A stretch of DNA of 34,744 nt from Hymenobacter sp. (GTDB lineage: Bacteria > Bacteroidota > Bacteroidia > Cytophagales > Hymenobacteraceae), in NCBI GenBank assembly GCA_025354605.1, contig JANXMN010000228.1:1-34744 (forward strand), written 5' to 3'. Shown here in pieces: positions 14,339 through 22,794 of this stretch. The notes below the pieces were generated by a model. The model was not told the DNA's origin and searched no databases. It saw only the letters and a list, made by a program, of their open reading frames with translations. Each line of letters starts with the position of its first letter. Position 1 is the stretch's first letter. The translations under genes were made by a program, and so were the position numbers.

Positions 14339-15853
14339 ATGAAACCTTTTTTCTGCTTGCTCGCAGCCGCTTTCCTGTTCATTAATTCTGCCCTGGCCAA
14401 TACCCTGGATACCGCTCAGCTGTTGGGCCAGTGGACTGGGACCTTGCTGGTTCCCGGCGGTAGCCGCCAGGTAAATATTATCGTGAGCCGGCAGGCCGAC
14501 GGCAGCCCGGCCGCCGTGCTGCGCATTGATGCGCAGCGCCTCGACAACAGCCCCATGCGGGTGCTGCGCGGCACCGACAGCATCACGTTTGTAGCGGCCC
14601 AGGCGGGCTGCCGTTTCGCCGCGCTGCCCATGGCCGAAGGTCAGCAGTTGCGTGGCACCTGGCAGCAGCCGGGCTTCCGCACGGTGCTGGTGCTGGAGCG
14701 GGTAGCGGGCAGCGGCGAAAGCCAGGCCAGTACCGTGGCCATCGAGGAAGTGCACGTGAGCAGCCCCAGCTCGCCCAATCCGGAAATCGGGCTGGGCGGC
14801 ACGCTGCGCCGCCCGGCCGGGGCCGGCCCTTTTCCGGCCGTGCTGCTGCTGCCCGATTTCCTGGCTGCCGTGTCGCCGGCCGCCAGCAACACCCTGCTCG
14901 ATAATCTGACCTCTTACCTGTTGCGGCAGGGTGTTGCCGTACTGCGCCTCGACGACCGGGGCACCGGCCGCTCGGTGGCCCTGCCCGGTGCTATGGCCTG
15001 TGCCGAGCTGGCTGCTGATGCGCAGTCGGCGCTCAATTTTTTGCGTTCGCGGCCCGGCATCGACCCCCTGCGGGTTGGCGTGCTCGGCCACGGCACCGGG
15101 GCTAACGTGGCGCTGCTGGCCGCTAGCCAGTCGCCGGCTCCGGCTTTTGTGGTGGCTATGGGAGCTGCCGGCGTAAGCGGGCAGGAGCTGCTGGCGCGTC
15201 AGACGGCCCTGGTGAACAAGCCTGGGGCTCCTGATACCGCCCAGCTGGCCTGGCAAACGCGCTGTGCGCAGCTCATGGCCCAGGCCCGCCGCGGGGCCAA
15301 GCAGCAGTTGGCCGGCGGAGCCAGTGCCGAGCAGGTGCAGGTTCGCCTGGCCCAGGAGCAGTTGCGCTTGGTTACTGAAGCCCGCAAGCGCAACGAAGTG
15401 CTTTACAAACGCCAGTTTGCCTTGCTCGAAATCATCCGTCAGACGCCTGATAATGCCCAGGCGCAGGTTATTGTCGCCAATATGCTGAAGCAGATTTACC
15501 CCGCCCTCCCCTCTGCCGCCGCCCAAGAGCGCGCCGCCCAGCTCACTTCGCCCTGGTACCGCGCTCTGCTCGCTTTCGACCCCCGGGCTGAGCTGGCCAA
15601 AGTAACCTGCCCCACGCTGCTGCTGCACGGCACCGCCGATAATCAGGCTCCTGCTGCCATCAATCTCACGGCCCTCGAAAAAGCTTTCCGTGGCAACAAG
15701 CAAGTGAATGCCCAGCGCCTGGAGGGAGTGAACCATGACTTCCAGGTTGCTCCCGGCGAGAACGCGCTGCTGGCCGGCCTCACGCCCACTTCTGAAGCTT
15801 CTACTGATGCGCTCGAAGCTGTAGGCGAATGGGTAGCTCAGCGCTTACGCTAA
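14339..15853 (+). CDS. Secreted alpha/beta hydrolase-like protein lacking the catalytic Ser
   Basis: A 504-aa exported protein: signal peptide 1-20 (ending INSALA), an N-terminal beta domain (about 25-140, opening LLGQWTGTLLVPGG), and an alpha/beta hydrolase domain (about 150-504). It resembles a family of exported Bacteroidota hydrolases whose elbow normally reads GHSEGG. Here it reads G250-H-G252-T-G254-A, so the nucleophile Ser is Gly. The oxyanion-region GSGPQDRDE-like motif is also degraded (LLPDFLAAVSPAAS). The acid (Asp434 in HGTADNQAP) and His (His466 in GVNHDF) remain. It is probably a non-catalytic binding protein, or it uses another chemistry. The frame is intact along its whole length. 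Confidence 0.8.
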   Translation: MKPFFCLLAAAFLFINSALANTLDTAQLLGQWTGTLLVPGGSRQVNIIVSRQADGSPAAVLRIDAQRLDNSPMRVLRGTDSITFVAAQAGCRFAALPMAEGQQLRGTWQQPGFRTVLVLERVAGSGESQASTVAIEEVHVSSPSSPNPEIGLGGTLRRPAGAGPFPAVLLLPDFLAAVSPAASNTLLDNLTSYLLRQGVAVLRLDDRGTGRSVALPGAMACAELAADAQSALNFLRSRPGIDPLRVGVLGHGTGANVALLAASQSPAPAFVVAMGAAGVSGQELLARQTALVNKPGAPDTAQLAWQTRCAQLMAQARRGAKQQLAGGASAEQVQVRLAQEQLRLVTEARKRNEVLYKRQFALLEIIRQTPDNAQAQVIVANMLKQIYPALPSAAAQERAAQLTSPWYRALLAFDPRAELAKVTCPTLLLHGTADNQAPAAINLTALEKAFRGNKQVNAQRLEGVNHDFQVAPGENALLAGLTPTSEASTDALEAVGEWVAQRLR

Positions 15854-16062
15854 AATTATTCTCAGGCCACTGCATGAACTGGGGGCGGGTGGCAATAGCT
15901 GCCTGCTTCTATTCGTTCAGTGCCTTGAACAATGCTGCATAGCCGTTGGCGCCCAAATGCTTCGCGCAGCAGCGACTGGCTAAGGCTGAAAGACCTTTGA
16001 CCAGCCTGCTAACGAGGGTATTCACCAGTGGAAGCGGGGTGATGCGCCTCCAGTGGGCGCGA

Positions 16063-16728
16063 CTACTCGGCTGCGGCCAGCACAGCCGCATCGTTGTTGG
16101 CCGGCGAGTTCACTCGCTTACTGATGACATAGGCCTGCATGGCGGTGGCCGCAAATGGCTGGAGCTGCTGCTGATGCGCGGCCATCTTCTGGTCATCGTC
16201 GAGCCAGGCCAACTCGGCGGCCCGGTCGGGTAAAATGACGGGCATGCGGTTGTGGATACCGGCCATCAGCTCATTGGGCTCGGTGGTGATGATAGTGAAA
16301 GTGGGGTGCAGCTCGCCGGTCGCCCGGTCGACCCATTCGTCCCAAAGGCCGGCGAAGGCGAAGGGCTGCTCGTTGCGCAGCAAAATGCGGTGCGGCACCT
16401 TGCCAGCGGGCGTGGCCTGCCACTCATAGAAGCCATCGGCCAATACCAGGCAGCGCCGCCGGGCCAGCAGCAGGCGGAAGGAGGGCTTGTCGGCCAGCGT
16501 CTCTGCGCGGGCGTTGATGGGCTTAGGTCCGCCGCCGGGGTCGCGGCTCCAGGCCGGCACCAGGCCCCAGCGCAGCAGCTGAACGCGGTCGGGGGCGGCG
16601 TTGGTGATAACCGGCAGCTGTTGTGAGGGGGCGGCGTTGTAGCGCAGCGGGGCCGGTTCGGCAAACACCGCTTCGAAGCGCGCTTCGGCACTGGGGGCGG
16701 GGGTTATGAACGAGTATCGACCACACAT
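16063..16728 (-). CDS. SOS response-associated peptidase / SRAP protein (YedK/HMCES family)
   Basis: A 221-aa SRAP-domain protein. These shield abasic sites in single-stranded DNA by forming a thiazolidine DNA-protein crosslink through Cys2. All key residues are present: Cys2 in MCGRYSF, Asn72 in INARAET, Glu102 in FYEW and His159 in GIHNRMPVIL. Length is normal for the family (about 220 aa). Transcribed away from prfA. No LexA-type operator was identified. Confidence 0.93.
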   Translation of the reverse strand: MCGRYSFITPAPSAEARFEAVFAEPAPLRYNAAPSQQLPVITNAAPDRVQLLRWGLVPAWSRDPGGGPKPINARAETLADKPSFRLLLARRRCLVLADGFYEWQATPAGKVPHRILLRNEQPFAFAGLWDEWVDRATGELHPTFTIITTEPNELMAGIHNRMPVILPDRAAELAWLDDDQKMAAHQQQLQPFAATAMQAYVISKRVNSPANNDAAVLAAAE

Positions 16729-16977
16729 GGCAACTGGGTTTTTCGGACAAAAACTGAGAGGTAGCCCGGCTGCGTTTTACCGATATTCGGCTGGAAGGTT
16801 GCTACTAGGCGGGCCGTAAGGGCTGATTTCCACGCTGGAGCAGCGCCCGGGGGCAATTTCGTGGCGCGGCTGGGGCTGGCAGGGACCGGCGAGCCGGGCT
16901 GGCAATTGCCAGAAACCGCCCGCTGCTTTGGCAAAGTAGCCGTGAACGCGGGCTCCCACCGGGGTGTTGCGATGCCG

Positions 16978-16985
16978 TATCTTTG
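16978..16985 (+). promoter_or_regulatory. prfA promoter, -7 element
   Basis: TATCTTTG, a perfect TAnnTTTG, 30 bp before the prfA ATG. No good -33 element was found. Confidence 0.65.
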
Positions 16986-17015
16986 TAGTCTTATTGCTTT
17001 AATTCTGAACACCCG

Positions 17016-18089
17016 ATGCTCGATAAACTGGAAGCCATCAATCAGCGCTATGAAACCGTCAACGAAGAGCTGATGCAGCCCGACGTGATGTCGGATCTGA
17101 AGCGCTACAAGTCACTAAATAAAGAATACAAGGAACTGGGCAAGATTGTGGCCGAGTACCGCAACTATCAGAAGGTACTCAGCAACATCGAGAATGCCCG
17201 CGAGGTCATTGCCACCGAAAAGGACCAGGACTTCCGCGAGATGGCCAAGGCCGAGCTCGACGAGCTGCAGCCCGAGCAGGAGCGCCTTGAAGTGCTTATC
17301 AAGGACCTGCTGCTGCCCAAGGACCCCAACGACTCGAAGGACGTAATTATGGAAATCCGGGCCGGGGCGGGCGGCGACGAGGCGGCCCTTTTTGCCGGCG
17401 ACCTGCAGCGCATGTACATGCGCTTTGCCGAAAAGCAGAACTGGAAAATGGAACTGATTGACGCCATGGAGGGTACCGCCGGCGGCTATAAGGAAATCAT
17501 CGTGGCCGTGCGCGGCGAGGATGTGTACGGCAAGCTTAAATTCGAAAGCGGCGTGCACCGCGTGCAGCGCGTGCCGGCCACCGAAACCCAGGGCCGCATC
17601 CACACCAGCGTAGCTTCCATCGTGGTGATTCCCGAAGTCGAGGAGTTTGATATTGAGCTGAACATGGGCGACATCCGCAAGGACTATTTCTGCTCCAGCG
17701 GCCCGGGCGGCCAGTCGGTGAACACGACGTATTCGGCCGTGCGCCTTACCCACCTGCCCTCGGGCCTCGTAGCTCAGTGCCAGGACCAGAAGTCGCAGCT
17801 CAAAAACTTCGACAAGGCCCTGGCCGTGCTCCGCTCCCGCGTGTACGACATGGAGCTGGCCAAAAAGAACGAAGCCGACGGACTGGTGCGCAAAAGCATG
17901 ATTGGCGGCGGCGACCGCTCCGACAAAATCCGTACCTACAACTACCCCCAGGGCCGCGTCACGGACCACCGCATCGGCTACACCGTATATAACCTGGCCA
18001 GCGTGATGGAAGGCAACGTCGACGACTTCGTGGAGCAGCTGCGCCTAGCCGAAAGTGCCGAGCGCCTGCAGGAAGGCGTGACGAAATAA
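17016..18089 (+). CDS. prfA: Peptide chain release factor 1
   Basis: A 357-aa class I release factor that reads UAA and UAG and triggers peptidyl-tRNA hydrolysis. The anticodon-like motif is PAT (187-189, in RVPATETQGRIHTS), which marks RF1; RF2 has SPF. The catalytic GGQ is at 231-233 (SSGPGGQSVNTT). The N-terminal coiled coil (about 1-100) and the GAGGDEAALF domain-2 segment are normal. The gene has its own -7 element and is followed by a T-tailed hairpin that is also the left end of a palindromic element. Confidence 0.97.
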   Translation: MLDKLEAINQRYETVNEELMQPDVMSDLKRYKSLNKEYKELGKIVAEYRNYQKVLSNIENAREVIATEKDQDFREMAKAELDELQPEQERLEVLIKDLLLPKDPNDSKDVIMEIRAGAGGDEAALFAGDLQRMYMRFAEKQNWKMELIDAMEGTAGGYKEIIVAVRGEDVYGKLKFESGVHRVQRVPATETQGRIHTSVASIVVIPEVEEFDIELNMGDIRKDYFCSSGPGGQSVNTTYSAVRLTHLPSGLVAQCQDQKSQLKNFDKALAVLRSRVYDMELAKKNEADGLVRKSMIGGGDRSDKIRTYNYPQGRVTDHRIGYTVYNLASVMEGNVDDFVEQLRLAESAERLQEGVTK

Positions 18090-18100
18090 GGCAGAACGAC

Positions 18101-18133
18101 AACTCCCCTCCTTTTTTAAGGAGGGGAGTTTTT
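18101..18133 (+). terminator. Intrinsic terminator of prfA, formed by the left end of a repeat element
   Basis: A 13-bp stem aactcccctcctt (18101-18113) with its complement 18118-18130, followed by TTT; with the last two stem bases this makes a run of five T. Confidence 0.7.
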
Positions 18134-18312
18134 GCGAAGCAAAAACGGGGGTGGTAAAGTCGTTGAACGATGCCTGCACGACTGCCGCCCAACCTGCTCA
18201 TCCACTCGTACAATTTTTGCGGCCTGGCGGACGTTCAGGTATCGTTCAACGACTTTACCACCCCAATTTTAGCTGTGCTAAAATATCCCCTCTTTAAAAA
18301 AGGCGGGGAGTT
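18101..18312. mobile_element. MITE-like composite palindromic element
   Basis: A 212-bp element. It opens with aactcccc and closes with ggggagtt. A perfect 22-bp internal inverted repeat pairs 18150-18171 with 18241-18262. Each arm carries further hairpins: 18101-18130 and 18129-18145 on the left, about 18265-18284 and 18286-18308 on the right. The centre (18172-18240) is unique and non-coding. No transposase gene and no clear target-site duplication were seen. It sits between prfA and the beta-helix lipoprotein. Confidence 0.65.
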
Positions 18313-18329
18313 GGCTGTTTACTATTTTT

Positions 18330-19913
18330 ATGCGCTACCTCTTCCCGCTGTTTCTCGTGCTGAGCTGCCTGCTCACCTTCCTGCCCGGCTGCGAGCCCAA
18401 GGAAGACCTGGTGCAGACCAGCGGCAGCCTGGAGTTTGCCCAGGACACGGTGTTGTTCGATACGGTATTCACCACCATCAAAACCGTGACCAAGCGGCTG
18501 TGGGTGTACAACCGCAACGGCGGCGCGGTGAAAACGGACGTGAGCCTGGGCGGCACGGCCGGCAGCCCCTATTCGCTGATTATCGACGGCGACGCGGGCA
18601 GTGCGAAAAGCGGCGTGCTCATTCGGGGCAACGACAGTCTGCAAGTGCTGGTGCGCGCCGTGCTCGGCGACAATGGGCAGGCCACGGCGGCCAAAAACTT
18701 TCTGGTGACGGACCAGGTGAACTTCCGCACCAACGGCAACGACCAGAACGTGAAGCTGGTGGCCTACGGACAGAATGCCTATTTCCACCGGGCCGACATC
18801 GTGCGCAGCAATACCATCTGGCGCACCGACAAGCCTCATGTCATCATCAACAGCGCCTATGTGCAGGGTGGCCAGGTCACGCAGGTGGGCGTGGCAGTGG
18901 TGCAAGGCGTTACCCTGACGATTCCCAAAGGCGCGCGCATCTACTCGCACGCCGGGGCCCTGATTCAGGTGGACGGCACGCTGCGCGTGAACGATGACTT
19001 TATGCCGGGCACTGGCGCTACTGATACCGTGAAGGCCAGCAACCCCAACATCGTGCGCTTCCAAGGCGACCGGCTGGAGCCGCAGTATTCGGATATTCCC
19101 GGGCAGTGGGTGGGCATCGTGTTCACGGCTAGCAGCCGCAACAACAGCATCCGCTACGCCGAAATCAAGAACGCCACGTTCGGGGCGCTGCTGTATAATC
19201 CGGAAGGCAACACCGCGCACCCCAACCTGACGGTGGACAACACGGTCATTCGCAATATCTCGGGCTCCAACGTGTCGTTTGCCAATGCCACGGCCAGTAC
19301 TGGCGGCGGCATCATCAGCTACTCAGGTAACGTGACGGCTACTAATTGCCTGTTCACCAACTGCGGCGAGTACGCCGTGCTGGGCGTGGGTGGCGGGGTG
19401 TACGACTTCAACTTCTGCACCTTCGCCAACTATACGCCCGCCTTCCGGCGCGAAACGGCCTCGCTCACCTTTACCAACGAGAAGGCCACCGATGCGCGGG
19501 TACACCTGCCTATCTCGCTCACGTTGAGCAACTCCATCGTGTGGGGTTCCAACCTGGGCGTCACTACCCTCGACGACGAGCTGTACCTGAAAAACTACCC
19601 GGAATACCCCACCACCGGCGTGCTCAGCATTCGCAATAACCTGCTGCGCACCAAGGAATATGCTACAATAGCGGCCGTCGTCGGCCCGGCCGGAAGCAAC
19701 CTGAACCTGCTCAACGTCGACCCCCTGTTTGTACGCACCGCTCTGGTCAGCAACCGGCCCGATTATACGCTCCAGGCAGCTTCGCCGGCTAACGCGCCGC
19801 GCCGCCCCCTGGTTGTGAGAGTAGGTACTGTGTCCTTTCACGACCTGCTGAACTTGCCCCGCCCCGCCCCCAACCAGACCATGCCAGCACTAGGAGCCTA
19901 CGAGCACAGGTAG
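18330..19913 (+). CDS. Right-handed beta-helix lipoprotein
   Basis: A 527-aa predicted lipoprotein, lipobox FLPGC (Cys21). From about residue 140 it is a series of short strand repeats typical of right-handed parallel beta-helix (pectate-lyase-like or choice-of-anchor Q) proteins: VTLTIPKGARIYSHAG, NSIRYAEIKNATFGALL, LTVDNTVIRNIS, VTATNCLFTNCG, and the ending LNVDPLFVR ... PALGAYEHR, which is a common terminus in such Bacteroidota proteins. Function unknown; a surface polysaccharide-binding role is plausible. It begins 18 bp after the repeat element, and its stop is followed by a 48-bp palindrome. Confidence 0.85.
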   Translation: MRYLFPLFLVLSCLLTFLPGCEPKEDLVQTSGSLEFAQDTVLFDTVFTTIKTVTKRLWVYNRNGGAVKTDVSLGGTAGSPYSLIIDGDAGSAKSGVLIRGNDSLQVLVRAVLGDNGQATAAKNFLVTDQVNFRTNGNDQNVKLVAYGQNAYFHRADIVRSNTIWRTDKPHVIINSAYVQGGQVTQVGVAVVQGVTLTIPKGARIYSHAGALIQVDGTLRVNDDFMPGTGATDTVKASNPNIVRFQGDRLEPQYSDIPGQWVGIVFTASSRNNSIRYAEIKNATFGALLYNPEGNTAHPNLTVDNTVIRNISGSNVSFANATASTGGGIISYSGNVTATNCLFTNCGEYAVLGVGGGVYDFNFCTFANYTPAFRRETASLTFTNEKATDARVHLPISLTLSNSIVWGSNLGVTTLDDELYLKNYPEYPTTGVLSIRNNLLRTKEYATIAAVVGPAGSNLNLLNVDPLFVRTALVSNRPDYTLQAASPANAPRRPLVVRVGTVSFHDLLNLPRPAPNQTMPALGAYEHR

Positions 19914-19920
19914 AATGGCG

Positions 19921-19968
19921 CACAAACAACAGAAGGGCGGCTCATGAGCCGCCCTTCTGTTGTTTGTG
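19921..19968. terminator. 48-bp perfect palindrome, bidirectional terminator
   Basis: The 24-nt arms 19921-19944 and 19945-19968 are exact reverse complements with no spacer. It lies between convergent genes (the beta-helix lipoprotein and lipA), so it probably ends both transcripts. Confidence 0.8.
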
Positions 19969-19989
19969 GCGTTGAAAACCGTTGGCCCT

Positions 19990-20883
19990 TTACACCGGCA
20001 CGTTCACGTGGCGCTCGGCGTGGTAGGAGCTGCGCACCAGCGGGCCGCTTTCCACGTACTTCAGGCCGCGGCGCAGGCCCTCTTCCTTGTAGTGGGTAAA
20101 CTGGTCGGGGGTGATGAATTCGGCTACGTCGAGGTGGCGCCGAGTGGGCTGCAGATATTGGCCCAGGGTGAGGATGTCGAGGCCATTGGCCACGAGGTCG
20201 TCCATGGCTTGGTACAGCTCGTCGGGCTTTTCGCCCAGGCCGAGCATGATGCCAGACTTGGTGCGGTGCCCGGCCTGCTTGGTGCGGCGGATTTGCTCCA
20301 GACTGCGGTCGTAGCGGGCCTGGGGGCGCACGAGGCGGTAGAGGCTGCCCACGGTTTCGATGTTGTGCGAAATCACTTCCTGGCCGCCCGAAATCATGAC
20401 GTCCAGCGCGTCCCAGTTGGCTTTTACGTCGGGTATCAGGGTTTCGATGGTAGTAGTAGGCGAAAGCTGCTTGGTGAGCACTACGGTTTCGCGCCATACG
20501 CTGGCCCCGCGGTCTTTCAGCTCGTCGCGGTTCACGGAAGTGATGACGGCGTGCTTCACCTTCATCAGGTGAATGGCCTCGGCTACGCGGCGGGGCTCGT
20601 CGAGGTCGTACTCGGTGGGGCGGCCGGTGGCCACGGCGCAGAACGAGCACGAGCGGGTGCAGATGTTGCCCAGAATCATGAACGTGGCCGTGCCCGCGCC
20701 CCAGCACTCGCCCATGTTGGGGCAGTTGCCGCTCTCGCAGATGGTGTGGAGCTTGTGTTCATCAACCAGCCGGCGCACGGCGGCATATTCTTCGCCCACG
20801 GGCAGCTTCACGCGCAGCCAGTCAGGCTTGCGGGGGCGGGCGGGGGCAGCCGTTTCGGGCTGGATAACCGGCAAATCAATCAT
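19990..20883 (-). CDS. lipA: Lipoyl synthase
   Basis: A 297-aa radical SAM enzyme that inserts two sulfur atoms into protein-bound octanoate to make lipoate, the cofactor of E2 subunits in 2-oxoacid dehydrogenase complexes. Both clusters are visible: auxiliary C49-x4-C54-x5-C60 ([15 protein letters not shown]) and radical SAM C75-x3-C79-x2-C82 ([10 protein letters not shown]). It has the C-terminal HVNVPV tail. The E1 fusion 3 kb away depends on this cofactor. Its leader carries a heptad palindrome and a -7 box at 20952-20959. Confidence 0.97.
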   Translation of the reverse strand: MIDLPVIQPETAAPARPRKPDWLRVKLPVGEEYAAVRRLVDEHKLHTICESGNCPNMGECWGAGTATFMILGNICTRSCSFCAVATGRPTEYDLDEPRRVAEAIHLMKVKHAVITSVNRDELKDRGASVWRETVVLTKQLSPTTTIETLIPDVKANWDALDVMISGGQEVISHNIETVGSLYRLVRPQARYDRSLEQIRRTKQAGHRTKSGIMLGLGEKPDELYQAMDDLVANGLDILTLGQYLQPTRRHLDVAEFITPDQFTHYKEEGLRRGLKYVESGPLVRSSYHAERHVNVPV

Positions 20884-20888
20884 AAATC

Positions 20889-21026
20889 GAATTATGAGTT
20901 ATAAATTATGAATTATGAGTTGTTGGCATTGTATGAGGTGCCCAGGCACAACAAAATTACAAACGAAGTGCTTCGACACCGGCTCCGGGCGCAAACTCAT
21001 AATTCATAATTCAAAACTCATAATTT
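20889..21026. repeat. Heptad-repeat palindrome, AATTATG type, in the lipA leader
   Basis: The left arm (20889-20922, 34 nt) and right arm (20994-21026) are built of the same gaattat/gagttat-type units as the copy at 2975, and pair with about three mismatches. The loop is about 70 bp and is not repetitive. It fills the gap between lipA and the upstream outer-membrane protein gene. Confidence 0.85.
20952..20959 (-). promoter_or_regulatory. Putative lipA -7 element inside the palindrome loop
   Basis: On the minus strand it reads TAATTTTG, a perfect TAnnTTTG, inside the loop of the heptad palindrome. Transcription from here would include only the arm nearest lipA. Confidence 0.45.
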
Positions 21027-21028
21027 CT

Positions 21029-21844
21029 TTACGAGCGGTGCCCGAAATACAGAGTGAGGTAAACCGAGGGCAGAAACTTGTGGTTCAGCTCATCGGTAGC
21101 GGCATTCAGGTCGGGGCTGAGGATGACCATCCGCTTCGTGAAGGCCTCGATGATGAAGCCTGCTTCGAGGCCCGCCACGGCATCGCGGTAGCGCCCATAC
21201 TCGAAGCTGAGCGCCCCTCGCAGGTGGACGCCCGGCACCAGCTGGGTCTGGCTGATGCCACTGAACAGCGGGCCGTGGTCGAGGATATTGCCGGGAGAAG
21301 TGTGTTTGGCCGGGTCGAAGGGTTCACTCACGATATTATCATTCGACAGATTCGGTCCGGTCGGGCTGAGGGGAGTGTAGTCGTAAATGATGTAATAGGG
21401 CATCAGCAGGCCCAGCGACGGCCCGGCGCTCAACAGCCCGTTCACCTGCACGCCGGCATCGGCGGCCTTGCGGAACAGGATGCGCTGCATCCCGAAAGAG
21501 GGCCGCAGCACAAAAGCGTAGTTAGCTTTCCGGTACACGTATGTGCCGCCCACAAGGGTCGTCAGGCGCTGCTCTTTCTGGTTCTTCAGCATCACACCTT
21601 CCAGGCTCCAGAAGCGCAGCAGGCGGTCGTCGATGACGTGCGACGAGCGAATGGAGGCCCCGCCCAGCAATCCGCCCTGCGTGTTGAAGTTCACCCCGAA
21701 GACAAACTCCTTCTTGTAGGACTGCTCGTCGGAAGGGGCGTCGAGCACCGGGCCGGGCCGTGGGGGGGCCTGGGCGCGAGCACCGCCCCCGGCCAAAATA
21801 CCGGTGAGCAGCAGGCCGGCAACACGAAGCTTAAAGGGTTTCAT
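21029..21844 (-). CDS. Predicted outer-membrane beta-barrel protein
   Basis: A 271-aa protein with a signal peptide (MKPFKLRVAGLLLTGILAGG, cleaved near GARAQ) and a series of amphipathic strands: EFVFGVNFNTQGGLLGGASIR, YAFVLRPSFGMQRILF, GVHLRGALSFEYGR, AVAGLEAGFIIEAFTKR, and ending FLPSVYLTLYFGHRS. This is a pattern of small Bacteroidota outer-membrane barrels; no named family was recognised. It lies upstream of lipA on the same strand. A weak -7 box (TACCTTTA on the minus strand) lies at about 21932-21939. Confidence 0.7.
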   Translation of the reverse strand: MKPFKLRVAGLLLTGILAGGGARAQAPPRPGPVLDAPSDEQSYKKEFVFGVNFNTQGGLLGGASIRSSHVIDDRLLRFWSLEGVMLKNQKEQRLTTLVGGTYVYRKANYAFVLRPSFGMQRILFRKAADAGVQVNGLLSAGPSLGLLMPYYIIYDYTPLSPTGPNLSNDNIVSEPFDPAKHTSPGNILDHGPLFSGISQTQLVPGVHLRGALSFEYGRYRDAVAGLEAGFIIEAFTKRMVILSPDLNAATDELNHKFLPSVYLTLYFGHRS

Positions 21845-21949
21845 AACGAACCGGAAGAGGGGCGCGGAGCTGCGGATGCGGGCTGCGGAACGCCGGGAGT
21901 ACGTAAATTAGCTGTTGAACCGACAACGCCTTAAAGGTAACTAACTGAC

Positions 21950-22360
21950 TTGAAGAACACCGCCACTGCCCGCTACGCCGGCCATCTGCGCACCGAAGCG
22001 ACGCACACCGCCTCGGGCAACGTTATTCAGACCGATGCCCCGGTCGACAACCACGGCCGGGGCGAAGCCTTTTCGCCTACCGACCTGGTGAGCACCGCCC
22101 TGGGCGCATGCATGATGACGGTGATGGGCATCGTGGCCGAGCGCCACGCCTGGGACCTGACCAGCGCCACCTTCACCGTGCTCAAGCACATGAGCCCGGA
22201 GCCGCCGCGCCGCATCGCGCAGCTTGACGTGACGTTTTCGCTGCCCGCCAGCCTAGCCCCGCAGGAACGCGTGCTGCTGGAGCGGGCCGCCCACACCTGC
22301 CCGGTGGGCCTGAGCCTGCACCCGGAAGTGCGGCAGAATATCGTCTTCGAATACAAGTAA
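21950..22360 (+). CDS. OsmC family protein
   Basis: A 136-aa OsmC/Ohr-fold protein, thiol-dependent enzymes that reduce organic hydroperoxides. The two redox cysteines are Cys54 (LGACMMTVMG) and Cys117 (HTCPVGLSL). The N-terminal GEAFSPTDLVSTALGAC block is standard. The only usable start is TTG at 21950; an in-frame stop lies just upstream. It converges with ytxJ with a 13-bp gap. Confidence 0.9.
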   Translation: MKNTATARYAGHLRTEATHTASGNVIQTDAPVDNHGRGEAFSPTDLVSTALGACMMTVMGIVAERHAWDLTSATFTVLKHMSPEPPRRIAQLDVTFSLPASLAPQERVLLERAAHTCPVGLSLHPEVRQNIVFEYK

Positions 22361-22373
22361 GCGGGCAAACCGC

Positions 22374-22715
22374 CTACTGCACAGCCTCTTTTACCTCGCT
22401 TAGGCGGATGCCCATGTGCGACGCATCGTAGGCGCACTCGCCGTCTTTAATCAGCAGCAGCTGGGGCGACTCGTGCCGCACGCCGAACTGCTCGGCAATC
22501 TGGCCCGAGAGGGGGCGGAAGCGCAGCAGGTCGAGGTAGTAGATTGGTAAGCTCAGGCCGCTGTCGGCCCATTGGCGCTCAATTTTGCCCTTGGCCGCCG
22601 CGCTGATGGAGCAGGTAGTGCTGTGCTTAAAAATGAGGACCGGCTGCTCGTGCGAGGTGCGGGCGAGCTCGGTAATCTGAGCGGAATCGGTGAGGGGAAG
22701 CCAGGGAGTGGACAT
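22374..22715 (-). CDS. ytxJ: Bacillithiol system redox-active protein YtxJ
   Basis: A 113-aa thioredoxin-fold monothiol protein linked to bacillithiol, proposed to act as a bacilliredoxin. The active-site region is FKHSTTC35SISAAAK, and the cis-Pro segment is HESPQLLLIKDG. Length is normal. Its presence argues that the organism uses bacillithiol, as known for several Bacteroidota. The adjacent OsmC gene suggests a shared peroxide or thiol-stress role, although the two are convergent. Confidence 0.9.
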   Translation of the reverse strand: MSTPWLPLTDSAQITELARTSHEQPVLIFKHSTTCSISAAAKGKIERQWADSGLSLPIYYLDLLRFRPLSGQIAEQFGVRHESPQLLLIKDGECAYDASHMGIRLSEVKEAVQ

Positions 22716-22794
22716 CGGGAGATAATAGTCGAATCGGTGATGGATAGTAGTTGCACTACAACAAGCGACGGGCAGTTGATTCCCGCCGGAGGGC

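Noticed and set aside
14324..15736. 470-codon minus-strand open frame opposite the secreted hydrolase
   Set aside because: The plus frame has a signal peptide and hydrolase domain; the minus translation is low-complexity Arg/Gly/Gln-rich, a GC-rich shadow.
15909..16091. 60-codon minus-strand frame after the hydrolase
   Set aside because: No start context, overlaps the SRAP 3' end, and has no family features.
16704..17012. 102-codon minus-strand frame between SRAP and prfA
   Set aside because: It overlaps the start of the SRAP gene and the prfA promoter, with no signal peptide or motif.
17115..17969. 284-codon minus-strand frame opposite prfA
   Set aside because: prfA is certain on the plus strand; the shadow has no recognisable domain.
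18170..18997. Plus-strand open frame starting in the repeat element
   Set aside because: It overlaps the beta-helix lipoprotein in another frame; the lipoprotein has a lipobox and beta-helix repeats.
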